A stretch of 64,000 nt of DNA from Hevea brasiliensis. Its lineage: Eukaryota; Streptophyta; Magnoliopsida; Malpighiales; Euphorbiaceae. The stretch is taken from the NCBI RefSeq assembly GCF_030052815.1, contig NC_079510.1, positions 622,288 to 686,287 on the forward strand, in the 5' to 3' direction. Both the position numbers and the translations under genes were made by a program. Below are positions 25,062 through 40,400 of the stretch, in pieces; the stretch's first letter is position 1; every line of letters starts with the position of its first letter. The notes beneath the pieces were generated by a model. That model was not told the DNA's origin and searched no databases. It saw only the letters and a list, made by a program, of their open reading frames with translations.

Positions 25062-25124
25062 TGCATTTGGATAATGGCTTGGTTTATATGCACCCTATTT
25101 GCCATAAATATTGTTTTCTTGGAT

Positions 25125-25163
<39 letters not shown>

Positions 25164-28102
25164 CACGCATATAGGAATCTTTTTTTTCGTTTAGTTTAGA
25201 TGATAAGTTGTGGGCTTAGATTTTTACATATTTTTAAATTTTATATATTTGATATAACATTTGTTACTTCAATTCAATCCATCTTGCATCTTTTGTGTGG
25301 TTCGGGAAGCATGTAATGTTAAGTATATAAATGTTATTAAGAACATATACGAGGGGGTGGTCACAAGTGTAAGGATAGTGGAGGGACACGGACGAGTTTC
25401 CCATAACTATGGGTTTATACTTGGTATCATGGTTGAGTTCGTACCTGTTTACCTTAGTTATGGATGAGGTGACTAGTCATATTCAAGATGATGTCAATTG
25501 GTGCATGTTACTTGCAGATGATATCGTATTAGTGGATGAAACTAGTGAAGGAGTTAATCAAAAGTTAGAGTTGTGGATAAGGATTCTTGAGAGCATGGGT
25601 TTTAAGCTAAGTAGAAGTAAGGCAGAATATATTCAATATGAGTTTAGCTCTTGTAGAACGAATGGGGGTGAGGTTCGTTTGGATGGAGTTGTGATGCCAA
25701 AATGCAGTCAATTCAAGTATTTAAGTTCTATCATACAAAATAATGGAGTTTTCGATGAGGATGTAACTCATAGGATCAATACAGGATAGATGAAATGGAA
25801 GAGTGCGACGGGTCTAACAAAGTGAAAGGTAAATTCTATAGGACTGTGATTAGACTAGCTATGTTGTATGGGAGTGAATATTTATTAGGCATCTACGATA
25901 CAACATACCTAAAAAATGAGTGCAGCAAAAATGCGGATATTAAGATGAATGTCTGGTAACACGATAATAGATAAGATAAGGAATGACTACATCCACCAGA
26001 TAATGCATTTAGCACATATTGGAGATAAAATGAGAGAGGGTCGTTTATGATGGTTTGGTCATGTACATTACTATTTATTTGTTGAATAGACAAATCGATA
26101 AAAAAAATCATGACTATACTTGATAAGAAAACGCTTGGAAAGCCCACATACGACGTCTTTTTGTTGCTGCCGAAAAAAGCAAGAGTCAAAAAAAAAAAAA
26201 TTATAAATGAAATAAATTAGAAATTATATATTAATATAATGTATATATTAGTGTATTAATTAATATTTTCATTTTAATTATTATTTGCCTTTTTTTTTAA
26301 TATTAATTTCTTAAGGATTTCTGAGGATTTAACCCAAAATCGTTCAGAGTGGAAAAAGCGAATCCATATAGCCGACCCCAAATTTTTGGGATAAAGGCTT
26401 AGTTGAGTTGAGTTGAGTTGTATTAATTTCTTAAGGAAATGGATTAATAAAAATGGAATTCAAGATGCAAGTACAAAAAAAAAAAGAACCCCCCACTAAA
26501 AAAGCCAAGAAAAAAAGGGATGATATTTTCGTATATTTTGTGTTGCCTTGCAGAGAATCAAAAACTCTAGTATGAAAGTGATAGGTTAGTAGGAGAAGGG
26601 GAAGGGGGAGGCCTAACATGATAAGGAGGGAAGTAGTATCAAAAGATTTACAAGTATTGAATATTGATGTGGGCTTGGTGTCTAATAGAGCTGAATAGAG
26701 AAAAAGGATCTATATAGTCAACTCCAACTAGTTTGGGATTAAAGCTTAGTTGCTGTTGTGTTGTTTTTGTTGTTGGGGAGAATGTAATAAAAAGGTTACT
26801 GTGAGAGCAAAAAAAAGCATCTGGCTTTCGTAGTCACTTAGCGAGGACTCTTTGTTCTTTCGTACAGAATGTAGGCTTTTGCTTATCCATGTTGTAGGTA
26901 TTCTTGATTATCTTATAAATGATTCCCTCCTATTTTTCTTTCCTTCCTTATTCCTCTCTCTCTCTCTCTCTCTCTCCCTCTCTCTCTCTCTCTCTCCTTC
27001 TATTGAGTGGGTTACACTTTCTTTGCTATCTTGTCTTTCTTTTGGGTTTATCTAAAATAAAAAATAAAGTCTAATTGAGCATGTTAATTGATGTGCAGTT
27101 CCAAGCATTTGACTTCCGTACAACAATGCGAAATGAGCCTTTCTTGCAGCTTTTTCATTGCTTGTATGTTTATCCTTTAAATGTTACTTTGAGTCGGAAG
27201 AGGAATTTGTTCATGCGAGTGGAACTAAGGAAGGATGATGCAGATGTTCGTAGACAGCCTTTGGAGGTGATGTGTGACTATATCAGATATTAAAGCAATT
27301 TGCTTTGTAAATTTCATTTTACTTGTTTCATGTTTGTGAATAATGTTACAGGCAATGTATCCTAGGGAACCAGGAGCATCACTCCAAAAGTGGGCTCACA
27401 CACAGGTTGCTGTTGGGGCTAGAGTGGCTTGCTTCCATGATGAGATTAAACTTTCCCTTTCTGCCATCTGGACACCGTTGCATCACCTCTTGTTCACTTT
27501 CTTCCATATTGATCTTCAAACAAAGTTGGAAGCTCCAAAGCCCGTGAGTACCATCTAGTCTTTGCCACGCACAGACAAATATTGATGCATACATAAAAAT
27601 AGTTTGATTTGTATTGCTGTTAGTCAAATCCAACTTTTCATGGATGGGTTACAAGGGTATAACATGGTTGCTTTTTAAAATTATAAATGACAAACTTGAC
27701 TAAATTCTAGTTAATTGTTGGTTCTCAATGGTTGGAGTCAGCTGCAGGTATCTTTTTCCTTGATCAGGCATACTTTTTCGTCATTCTTGTTTTGTTACAA
27801 GATGTGTGCCTTTCTAACGTAGTATTGTAGAAAAGACTAGAAGGGTGGACAAAATTTAGCTTTATAATGATGGCCCATAATCTAGTGTTGAAAACTAATC
27901 CTGTAGCTACAAAATTCACCAGCCTTGAAATTTATGAGAAATCATTTGAAGTTTGGTTAATAATTGTGATTAAAATATTGTTACATAGCAGTTTCTCAAA
28001 GCACCAAATAGTGCAGAAGAAGAATGAGGAAAAGAATAACAGAAGGTAGAATAGAACAAGAAAGAGGAAGATTATCAAGAAAGAAGAAGAAAGAGAGAAT
28101 CG

Positions 28103-28157
<55 letters not shown>

Positions 28158-31100
28158 AATTCTTGTACTATTGATTTATTGGCTGACTCAATTAGTTACA
28201 ATGCTACCCTATTTATACAATATTTTCCTCCCATACATTCTCACAGTTCCTATTCCCCTTAGTATGATAGCACTTCCCACTTCTTGAGATCATGCTTCTC
28301 CTCAAGAATCAATGTGAAAAGGTTCCATGAATAAAAGAAAAATCTTCTATGCAAGCATCTTGAATGCTATGGTGGAGCTGCACTTGAATGCCAGGATTTA
28401 ATTGGCAGGAAGCATTTTATCTGAATAAGATTTCCTTTCCAATTGGAATGTTGGTGTGCAGGAAGGTTCTGCACATACTTTCTTACAATCAGCCATCGTA
28501 CATTCTCCCTCCAATGACAGAATTTCAATTTCATTTTGTTTCTTTGCCATTTCTTGTACTCATCCTTTTTAAGAAGAACAATCTCATAGGAACCCCACTC
28601 CAAATCATAGCTATGAAGCCCAAAATCAACCTTAATTACCATCGAGTCATCTAGGTTATGCCACGTGTTTGGAGAGGACCATATGTAGCAAAAGTAATGC
28701 CTCTAAATGCGTAAAACTTGGCCAGTTTTTGGCTCCTAATAAGGACTTGAAACAATATGTGCCTGTTTTTCTTTTGAATTCAGCAACTTAGATGACGTCC
28801 CATCTACTGTGTCACGACTGAAAGTCATCACAGTTGCAAGTGCTCCTCATCTAAGATCAACATCTGCATATCAAACTTTCTGCATTGGAATCTAAAACTG
28901 GCTCTTCTGCTATGTCTGCAACAGTAATAGGCACTTGCTCTTCTATTTGGGAAATGAAATAGCAGCTATTGTAGCATTTTCCATTTCCCTTGGTATTGAT
29001 CCTTCCAATTTCCCCATTTTCTCTTGGAATGATATCTCCAACTTCTCCCATTTTTTATCCTGCCTTTCCTTGAATCTTTTAAATGCTCTCTCAATAATTT
29101 CGCAAATGCCCTGTTCCAAATCCAGCTGCTTTTTTTGCCAAAGATTGTTCTTCCATAATCAGAAAAAACAGAGTTTCAGAGCTAGAAATGGAAAGAATTA
29201 GGTAAAAATTGGGCAAGAAAGGAAAAGAATCGGAAGAAATAGAGAGATAGAGTTTCAGAGAAATCAAGACTGAGAAAGAAAATTGTTATTTGATTAGTTT
29301 TCAGATCTGGAAATTGAAAAATTAGGAGAAGAGAGAGTTAAGAGGCTCGACACAGAAGATTATGAGTGGAAAATGCTAGGGTTTTGGAACCCTAACAGAG
29401 AGAACAGAGGAAATTAGAGGAAGAAGAAGAAGAAAGGGACTGAGAAAGAATAGAATTGAAGAAAGAAGAGGGAGATTGTCGAGAAAGAAGAAGAAAGAGG
29501 GAGAAGAGGAGAGTGAGAGAATTAGCAAGAGAAGTAATTCTTGTATTATTGAATTCTTGGCGGACTCAATTAGTTACAATGCTACCCTATTTGTACAATA
29601 TTGTCCTCCCATACATTCTCACAGTTCCTATTCCCCTTGTTATCATAACAAATAGGTATTTTTTCTGTATATATTAAAATCCTTTATTAAATTATTTTGA
29701 AAATTCAAAGCTTTTAGCCTTGACAAACAAAAGCAGTTTGTTGTTTTGGAGCTTAAAATACTCAAATGGTCTGATGGTGGGATATTGTCTAGGTCATAGT
29801 AGGATCTTGGTCCGTACAGAGAACTTGATCAACTACTGGTGAGGATGTTGACTTGTGTGGGTATGTTGCCTTAACTTAGAGGGGAATTCGTAACTATTTT
29901 TTTTTCCTAAAGAAGCTACTTATGTAATAAATGTATTTAAAACGAATTCTAGTTTTGAAATTGATATTACCACATCTATTAAAGGACATGTCATTTCTTG
30001 TAGTCCATTTATAAAGCTGGATTTTGCTGGCAGACTTATAGCAGATCCGATACAAAACTTTTATGTAATTACTTTTGTCTTTGTTTTCCATTTAATTTTG
30101 GCTCTCAGTTATTCTAGTTCCACTGCTAATGTTGTGGGGCTACTATGGTGTTTCATGTGTATCCTGTTGAATTGATTACTTTTGTGGCTCAGTTCATTCA
30201 TGCTGCACTGCTTATGTTGTGGGGCTACAGCATTGTCATGTATATGCTGTTGAACTGACTTATGGTACATTTCTTTTAGGTGGTAATCGGATATGCAGCG
30301 CTTCCATTATCTACACATGCTCAGTATGTAAATGGCTTTATATTTGGTCTTCTTTTCCTTTTAGAATTGGCAGTGCCAAGAATGCAATGCTTATGTGCTG
30401 TTTGCTTTTATGTTCTGTTACGTGGATTACATTGCTGGGTTATCAGATGCTTTCCTGGTTCAAACCTTGAGCAAGTTGAATTGTGCAAACTACAATCTAC
30501 TATTAATAATAATATAACAGATTATTTGTCAATTAATAAACCAAAGAGGTAACAGTTGAAATGAATTGACAACTCATGATTGATGAGAATTAACGATTTA
30601 AGGTAAATTGATTTGAAATTAATTTTAGGTTGTTTTTAATTTATCATTAATTAATTGATTACTATTCTGGTCAAACAATTTTGGATACTAAAGGTGAAAC
30701 ACTTAAACTAAAGGCATCCATTTTTTTGTTAGAAAACATTAGCTTTCAAAATATACCATAGTTAATTAATGTGTAATTAAATGTCCTAACTAATCAAACA
30801 CTTATATAGGAGAGTTCTAAATAGCAAAATCGATGATATTATAATTCTAATAGTTCACTACTCCTGCTCATTCTTCAATTCTCTATTTATGGTATTTAAC
30901 CATAAATTATGTTCTTCATAATATCTGACAATAATAACGAATAGGATAATAATGCAATCTGATGCGGATAAGTAAATTGGAAATCAAGGAGGCTAAGGAG
31001 CTGATTTACTTGCTACAGGAAAAATTGGCAATTGTAAAAGAAACTGGAGCTTAGTGCCCTGGCCTCCCACTTGCTAGTAAATTTATTTATTTGTGGATAT

Positions 31101-31569
31101 GTGCATCCGAAGGATTTTTTTTTTTTTAATTTTTGGCTTCAAAAGGCAATGGTTGTAGTTTGCCATTGGGAATTTGGGATACATTATTAATTTTCTTCTT
31201 TTGCCTTTTCAACATGTATTTTTTATTGCCCTCAAAAACAATGTCTTTTTATTGCTTCCCATTGATGGGAATTGCCATTGTTAGGTTTATTTCATAAGTG
31301 TTGGAGAATTTTACAATTGGTTTCTTATGTAGGAGTATAAAAAAGCATCCTTTGACCAACATCATATTAGTGTTTTTGCTAAATTTCAAAATGAGTAGGA
31401 GATGTTCATTGCTTTTATATTGTAGGTAAATTATCAAGAGCAATTTAAATCTTTTGTGCAACACTCTGGTTATACAACTTGTTTTATTTATGTGGCAGGA
31501 TTTTCTGTTTGTTAGTATGTTATTCTTTCTTCTTTCCTCTTTAATAAGTATTCTTCTCGTATCTATCTG

Positions 31570-31609
<40 letters not shown>

Positions 31610-34420
31610 ATTTTGCACAGAAACTAGTGGTTTGACTGTTGACCCAGATTCTTGTTTCCCCAGATTCATTGTCTGATTCTCTCAAAATTTCATTGAACTG
31701 TTAACGTGAAGACAAATACAATAACACAATCTGGCAGCATTATATTTTACAAAGGGTTAAATTTTGACTTATTAGTAATTTAGTATACATACTTGAAAAA
31801 AGTAGTCCAAGTGTGCTCGTCTAAGATCATTGTTTGAGGAGCTTTCATTGCAGCCTCTTTTGATCAGCATCTCTTTTTGAAAATAGGGAATCCAAAGAAA
31901 GACTTTGAATTCCTTTGATGGGTTCCTGTACTGCAGGATTCAATCTGTCTGAGTTGAAATTATATACTTATATAATGGTTTTGCATAATGTGTTTTAGTT
32001 GATGATGTGTTATTTTGATGTTAAAATTTTTCCTTGGACTGATAAACTTTTTCAAATTACCAGATGTTTCAGTCAGTTTTGTTTGTAAGTACCATTATTG
32101 GCTAGGTCTAAGAGGTACAATGGTTCAAAATGTATTCAGGTTGAGATCTGAAATTTCCTTACCAATCATGAGAGAGCTGGTTCCACATTATCTCCAGGAT
32201 ATTGGCAAGGTATGTTTAGATGAAAATATTTGATTTTTAATTAGATACTAATTAGTTCTAGTTTCACCTTGTAATTGTTCTTATTTGTTCAATTCTTTTT
32301 TTTTTCCTCCAAATCTTCTTGAACCTGATTTTATGATTACCAGGAGGAACTTCTTTATTTTCTTCATATATTCTCAAATAATGGTCATATTAACATTCCA
32401 GCTTTCCACATCCATTATTTATTTATGCTCTTGTAGTGATAAGTGGTCTGTGTCTTAACCCCCAACTCCACACATACACACCACACATAATAGGCATTCA
32501 TATGCAATATTTAGGTCCTTGTAGTTTGTGGGAATTATCTGCATCTTTACATGAAGTATATCTTGATATTAATTTTAACTGATGATTTGATATTTTTTGG
32601 TTTTGTTCCTGGTCATGACCGTTGCTTCTTATTTTTGGTAGGAGAGGCTGGATTATTTGGAAGATGGGAAGAATGTCTTTAGATTGCGCATGAAACTTTG
32701 TTCATCATTGTACCCTATAAATGAGCGCATTAGAGATTTTTTCCTTGAATATGATAGGCACACTCTTCGAACAAGTCCGCCTTGGGGTTCAGAACTCCTG
32801 GAGGTACTGTTCTAATTTATGTATTATGTCAAATTGTCAACACTGTTTAGGCATCCTTGTTTATATTCGTAACATGTTTTCCAACATACTCCACCTAATT
32901 CTGTAAAATCTATACAACATTCATCACTGCATTATTGAAGATTCTTCGATTCATTTTGGTAACACATCTGTATTTTGCAAAGTTGGAATTCAAGGCCAAA
33001 AGGTGTATTTTTTTTTGTAGCTAAAGGGCATACAGAAGGTGTAAGATAGTCTAAGCCTGAACACTTGGACAGACCTTAATCTCTCCTCTACTAGGATAAA
33101 GACTCATTGGTTGCCTCTTCACTGATTGACCCTAAGAGTTCAACCAAAACTTTAGCTGTAGTTTTGGTAAAATGAAATTTCTACCTTTCCAATAAGTCTC
33201 ACAGGTGCTGGTATGGACCTAACTAAGCCACCAAGTATGCATCATTTAGAAAATGACAGATATTTTAATAAATCGAAAGATCTTTAGCCAAAAAGAGTAG
33301 TTCAGATTTTTATGTTGTAATCCTTTATAGGGAGGCTCCTTTATTTTGCATCCTAGTCCTGGTTTAACCGTTTAAGGAAAATTCATATCTCCTTGAAAGC
33401 CAAAGTTGCAAGTGGTGTTTACAGTTCTTTTAATGGTGTAGCTGCTGTATAAATGAGGTAGAGGGTTCATTTTAATATCATACTGATCACTTGCAGGCCA
33501 TTAACAGTTTGAAGAATGTTGATTCCACTGCCTTGCTTCAGTTTCTTCACCCAATTTTAAACATGCTTCTCCATCTTATAGGCAGCGGTGGAGAAACTCT
33601 ACAGGTACTCCAATCTGTCTTTTAAGGGGGTTTTTCCATTAATAGTTCTTATTATTGATTTGAAGTCAATAGTTTATATATGTTCAATTATATTTTAAAG
33701 CATTGCCTTGGTCCCTTTGCTTGGGCATTGTTAAATTTGAACTAGAAATCCTTAATTTTATTCATTTATAATACACATACATATACAACTCAAATCCCTA
33801 AATAAGAAAGAATAAAACCCTAACATTATGCTAACCAATATAGGAATATAGACACATTTACTTTCTATTCTATAACACTCTCCCTCAAGTTGAAGCATAG
33901 AATCTCATTAACTAGCACAAATAGCACAACCAATAGCTCACAATGCGGCACAAACCCAAGAGCTTGATAACAGTGAAAAAAGTACCCAAAACCATTCTCA
34001 GAATGCTGCAACAAGTGCAGCAACACTTAGGTTCAATGACAACCACAAGAAACTACCGAACGGATTTGAAATAGAAGCAAACACATATAGCAGTAATTAG
34101 AGGGTGTTTGGCTTAGCTTATAAAAATTAGCTTATAAGCACCTAGTACTTTTAAGCTAATTTTATAAGCTAATTTGAGCTTATAAGCATTTAAAATTTTA
34201 AATAGTTACTTATTTGGTTAAAATGTTTATTTATGAGTGATTGGTAAGCAATTTGATGTGTTTGGTAAAAAATAGTTTATAAACACTTCTATTATTAAAA
34301 TAACTAAAAATGATATTAAATGAGATACGTGGTGAAATTTTAAAAATTAATGAAGAGAACATAGTAATATACTTAGTTAAACTAGCTTATAAATATCAAA
34401 ATGAATGCTATTCCTCCCAG

Positions 34421-34464
<44 letters not shown>

Positions 34465-37400
34465 CTTATAAGCCTGAAAAATGTTATAAACAAGTGGTTG
34501 AGTTTATTTTTATAGCTTATAAGCTGGTCTAAGACCAACACCCTATAAAGCATAGGGCTGCAACACTCCAAGTTCCAAAGCAAGAATGCACAATTGCTTG
34601 CAAGTAACAGTACCATACCAGATTCAGAAACACTTACAAAAAGGCACCAACACAAAGCAACTTATAGGGTTGCACTTCCCTCGCCAAACTCCAAAAGCGA
34701 TGCCGAAAAGGATACACCAACTCAAAGCTACTCATAGGGTTGCACTTTCCTCTCCAAAGGCAATATTGGCAAGGTAAATGATGAAACAGTTGGTGGTTCT
34801 TTATCCAATAGCTCATAGGATACCCAAATCTTAGTCTCAATAGTCATAATAATAAACTTTGCAGAGTCAAGTAATCTAAACACCACGAATTTGTATGACA
34901 AAAGCTTCAACCAAGTCAAACACAAATAAAAAACCAGAAGAACACCTAAGCCAGCAACAAAAGAACCAAACAAATCCGAGAGTTCAAAGTGTTCTCAAAC
35001 ACAAACGTGGTGTATAGAACCAAACCAGGCAAGAGATCTCCTCAATCAGCAACAAACGGCCTTTATTTGAAACCATGGATAGGAATATTTCTAAGAGATT
35101 GAGGGTATTTCAGATCTGTTGTGACCTATTTTTGAGTTGTTGAATTCACTACAGCAGCTGATTTGAGGAGATTTTGGAACTTTCTTTCGTGTTGTGGGCC
35201 TGTTAGAGATACATCATTATTTACAAGCAAATCTAGAATTGTGGGTGTAACGGACGTTACGACCATTAAGTAATGGTAATGGCCATTATTTACCGTTATA
35301 TAATGGTAACGGCCTGCTGCAATCACATGAAATCAGTGTTATTTTGCTTCTCTTTTCTTTGTTTGCGTATTCTTCTCATAACGGCCTCCTTAATTTTTTT
35401 CATTCATAACACGATCACGCACGCGCGCGCGCGCACACACTTGCACACACATACTACTCAAATCCCTTAAAAGAATAAAACCCTAATATTATGTTAACCA
35501 ATGTGGGGAGATATGAATATGTATACTTCCTATTTTATAACAGGCATCTCTGGGCTACTTACTGTGTACTGTTGTTTTATTCATTATTTCATCCTCTTTC
35601 TTTCAGGTTGCAGCCTTCAGAGCTATGGTCAATATCTTAACTAGGTGTGCTTCTCACCTACAGTCATTAGTTTTGCATGGGCCATTTTTTGTGGTTTTCA
35701 GTTGTTGCAACAACCTGTTTTTCTGTTTTAAAACACCAAGTAAATAAATAAATAAATTTATACGAGTTTCTTTGACAATTGGACAGCAAAAACTAAAAGT
35801 CAAATAGGCTCTTGATTATGTAGTCCATATAAATCAATGCATGAAGGACTTTAGGCGCTAAATCTATAATTCAAAATTCACTTTCTATACTGGTTAGATG
35901 AATCTAGTTTGGAACGCCAGGGATTTGGTCATTTGCAGGAAACAGTTTTCCATTTTCTGTTTTCAGTTATTTTCTGTTTCCAGTTTTCATTTTCTCTTGT
36001 GAAATTACAAAATGCATTCATTTTGTTTGCTGTTCTGTCTCCAACTTTTATTGCTTAATATTTTGTAGTATTAATGAATTGAAAATCTATGTTGTAGAAA
36101 TAACATTTCATCATACAAATGTTTAGGGTTAATTACTAGGGATGTAAGTGAATCAAGCTACTTGGACTTGGCTTGCAAAATATACAAATTATACTCTGCT
36201 ATAATCAAGTCGAGCTAGAACTTGAGCAACATGTTGAGCCAAATTCAAGTATAACAATAGTCAACTCACAACTTTAGTGGTTTGTGAGCCTAATCTGGTA
36301 GGTAGTTTTTACATAATTTTAAATATATATTATACTATATTGTAGAAAGAGATGATTCTCATTGATTTCAATTAATCTGTACATGGTATTTATATACAAT
36401 TGATTCCTATAATTGTATTATACTAATTAGGAAGAAATCCTAAATAGGAATACAGAATACAAAATATACACAGAAATAATATAATGATTGACTTTCCATA
36501 ACACTCCCCCTCAAGTTGGAGCATAGATGTTAATCATGCCCAACTTGTTACAAATGTAGTCAATCCTAGCTCCATTCAGAGCTTTTGTGAAAATATCTCC
36601 TAACTGCTCTCCAGTTTTGATATGTCCTGTTGAGATGATCTGTTGTTGAATCTTTTCACGAATAAAGTGACAATCAATCTCAATATGTTTGGTCCGCTCA
36701 TGAAATACCGGATTAGAAGCAATATGGAGAGCAGCTTGATTATCACACCACAATTTCGCAGGCAGGGGGGTCTTAAAACCTGTCTCATCTAGTAATTGAA
36801 ATATCCACATTACCTCACATACTGATTGTGCCATGGCTCTGTATTCGGATTCAGCACTAGATCGAGAAACTACACTCTGCTTCTTGCTTTTCCAAGACAC
36901 CAAATTTCCTCCAACAAAAACGCAATATCCAGTAGTTGACCTCCTATCAACCTTAGATCCAGCCCAGTCGGCATCTGAAAAACATTCAACATTCAAATGC
37001 CCATGATTACCATATAACAAACCTCTTCCTGGAGCTCCCTTCAGATAGCACAAGATTTGTCCCAAGGCTTCCCAATGAGCAACAGTTGGGGAAGACATAA
37101 ACTGACTTACCACACTAACGGCATAAGCAATGTCAGGACGAGTGACAGTAAGGTAGTTCAATTTTCCTACCAATCTCCTGTATCTCTCTGGATCTTCAAA
37201 CAACTCACTATCCCCTGCTAACAGTTGTAAATTTGGAGTCATTGGTGCACTACAAGGCTTAGCACCTAATTTTCCTGTCTCTGTCAATAGATCGAGACTG
37301 GGTTTGGAGGAAGGTTTTAAGAGATGAAATACCTACAGAGTCACTCCCAGTGATGATAATGTCATCCACATAGACTACCAGGAGAATTAGACCAGCCTCA

Positions 37401-40400
37401 GATTGCTTATAAAATACTGAGTGATCACACTTACTCTTTTGCATACCAAATTTCTGTATTGCTTCACTGAATCTCCCAAACCAGGCCCTAGGACTTTGTT
37501 TCAAGCCATAAAGAGACTTCCGAAGCCTACAAACTTTACCCAACTCCCCCTGAGCAACAAACCCAGGTGGTTGCTCCATATACACCTCTTCCTGAAGATC
37601 ACCATGAAGGAAATCATTCTTGATATCCAATTGGTGCAGGGGCCAATCATATGTAGCTGCTAAAGAGATAAACAAGCGAACAGAAGTAAGTTTAGCTACA
37701 GGAGAAAAAGTGTCAGAGTAATCAACCCCATATGTCTGAGCATATCATTTTGCTACAAGGCGTGCTTTTAACCTAGCCACAGAACCATCAGGATTTACCT
37801 TTACTGTAAATACCCATTTACAACCAATAGCTTTCTTACCAGTGGGCAAAGGCAGTTTCCATGTACCATTAGCATCTAAAGCCTCCATTTCCTCTTTCAT
37901 AGCAAAGACACCGAGGATGAGACAAAGGCCTCTCACCAACAGATTAGGGATAGGAACAGAGTCTAAAGAAGTAACAAAACACCGAGAACAAGAAGACAAT
38001 TGATTATAAGAAACAAAAGAAGAGATATGGTAAGTACATGAACGTTTACCTTTACGAAGAGTAATGGGTAAATCTAGATCAGAATCATGATCAGTATGAG
38101 GTACAGGATCTCCCAACGAAGTAGCTGGTGGAGGATCTCGAGTCGAATCTCAATCTCCTGGAATAAACATGAATAACGGGAGGCCGAGTAGGTCTAGAGA
38201 TAGAAGAAACAGGCTGTGAGAGAGGACTAGACATTGGTTGGACAGTATATATTAAGATATCATCCTCCTCCCCTTGACTCTCATACACAGATGATTGAGA
38301 AAAAAATGGAGTGGACTCAAAATGTGACATCTGCAGAAACAAGATAACGATTAAGAGTAGGAGAGAAACAGCGGTACCCTTTTTGAATCCGGGAGTACCC
38401 AAGGAAGACACATTTGAGAGACTTTGGATCCAATTTAGTAACCTGCGGACGAACATCACGTACAAAACAAGTACAACAAAAAATACGGGGTTCAACAGGA
38501 AACAAATATTTTGTAAGGAACAAAGCAGTATAAGGAATATCTCCATTAAGGACAGAAGACGGCATACGATTGATAAAAAAACATGCCGTAGAAACTGCAT
38601 CCGCCCAAAAGTGTTTAGGAACTTTCATCTGAAAAAGAAGAGCACGAGATACCTCAGGAAGATGCCGATTTTTTCTTTCGGCCATGCCATTTTGGGATGG
38701 GGTATCCACACAGGAAAACTGATGAAGAATGCCATTTTGTGTCATGTAAGACTGAAATTGTGCTGAAAAATATTCTTTAGCATTGTCACTTCTTAATATG
38801 TGCACAGAAATATTAAATTGAGTTTTGATTTCATTACAAAAGGCACAAAAGATAGAAAACAACTCAGAACGATTCTTCATTAAATATAACCAGGTAACAC
38901 GAGAGTAATCATCAACAAAAGTAACAAAATAACGAAATCCAGTTTTAGAAGTAACAGAACAAGGACCCCAAACATCAGAATGAACTAACTCAAAAGGGGA
39001 TGAAGCCCGTTTATTGACTCTAGACACAGAAGGCAAACGATGATGTTTTGCAAACTGACACGACTCACATTCTAGTCTTGATAAAGATCAAATCGAGGAC
39101 ACAACTTCTTCATGGTAGACAAAGAAGGATGATCCAATCTACAATGAGCTTCAAGAGGTGTTACGGTACTGGAGCAAACAAGTGACCGCGGTATATGATT
39201 TTCCAGAATGTAGAGACCACCTGACTCACGTCCTCTACCAATAATCTGTTTCGTCGTAAGATCCTGAAACAAACACTGATCAGAAAAAAAAGAAATAGAA
39301 CAATTTAAGGTACGAGTAAGTTTACTAACAGAAAGTAGATTAAAAGAGAAATTTGGTAGATACAAAACAGATGACAAAGAAATTGACGGTCATTCGCGAT
39401 TCAGAACCCATGACACAAGAAGTAGAACCATTAGCTAAAGTAATGAGAGGAAGTGGGATTAGGTAAGCGGATAGAAGACTAGAATTATCTGTCATGTGAT
39501 GCATTGCACGTAATCAATAATCCATTTGGATGAGGAAGACACAAGGCATGTAGTGGATTTACCTGACTCAGCAATCGCAGTGATAGGGGAACTGGTAGGC
39601 TTTAGAGATGCCTGATACTGGGAAAACTGTGCAAAATCCTCTGCAGATACCAAAACGGTTTTCTCAGAGGAAGATACTGTAGAATCCTCTGCTGCCATAT
39701 TTGCCATCTGTGATCGCTGATTTTTCCTCTGAAGTTGCGGACAATTATATTTTTTATGGCCAGGCTCATGACAATAATAACAAATGACTCCTCTTGAGTC
39801 CTGATTAGAACTAGCCTCCCCATTACGCTGATTACTACATTGCTGTAATTCCTCCTCTACTTCCTCTTCTATTGCCCTGTTGTCCATTTGGATTACGGCT
39901 AATAAGAGCACTACTGGCATGCTGTGAAGATTGGGTACTCTCTGTACGAAGGACCCGTGTGAATGTTTCATGCAAAGAGGAAATCTCGAATCGAAAGAAT
40001 TCGAGATTTAGCGATCTCATACTCGAAGGAAGGCCTGCAAGAAAACTCATATGATCGATTGCTCCGTTGGGCTCTTGAACTTTCACATCGTAACTAAAAG
40101 GCAACAATACATTAAGTTCCTCATATACCCGTTTAAAATCCATAAAATAAGCCGTGAGAGACTTATTCTCTTTCTCGACCAGTAGAATGCCTTACAAACA
40201 TCATAAATACGGAGATATTCCCTTTACGAATACGTAAAATCTAAGTAATCCATCAATTCCTTAACAAATTCACAGTGATTAATTAAACTAATTACCTCAC
40301 TGTGAATCGAGTTTCGAAGCTGCAAAAACAACCGAGCATCCTCCCTTAGCCAAGTTTGTTGTGTATCATCAGTAGGTGGATCTTTAGTAAGGTGATCATC

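Larger units (their letters stand above)
33729..35542 (-). mobile_element. Non-autonomous copia-like LTR relic in SPK1 intron 15-16
   Basis: 1814 bp flanked by GGCAT (33724-33728 and 35543-35547). The left LTR is 33729-33877, TGTTAAATTTG to TATAACA, followed by CTCTCCCTCAAGTTGAAGCA, the copia polypurine-tract wording on the minus strand. The right LTR ends TTATAACA at 35542; its start is uncertain (about 35337-35385) because a (GC/AC)n expansion at 35405-35440 distorts it. The interior lacks pol. It holds a nested MITE (about 34096-34555) and two tandem copies of a 75 bp unit near 34645-34760. It fills almost the entire intron. Confidence 0.75.

Noticed and set aside
24412..25199. Poly-Asn, poly-Ile and poly-Tyr open frames
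   Set aside because: They are translations of the (AAT)n and (ATT)n microsatellites with no start context or homology.
35225..35320. Palindromic GTAACGG/CCGTTAC cluster as a regulatory operator
   Set aside because: It lies inside the LTR relic and looks like a small foldback insert; nothing links it to gene control.
36511..37287. Clean 258-codon minus-strand frame as a functional gene
   Set aside because: It is the RT-RNase H end of the copia element and lacks the upstream part in frame.
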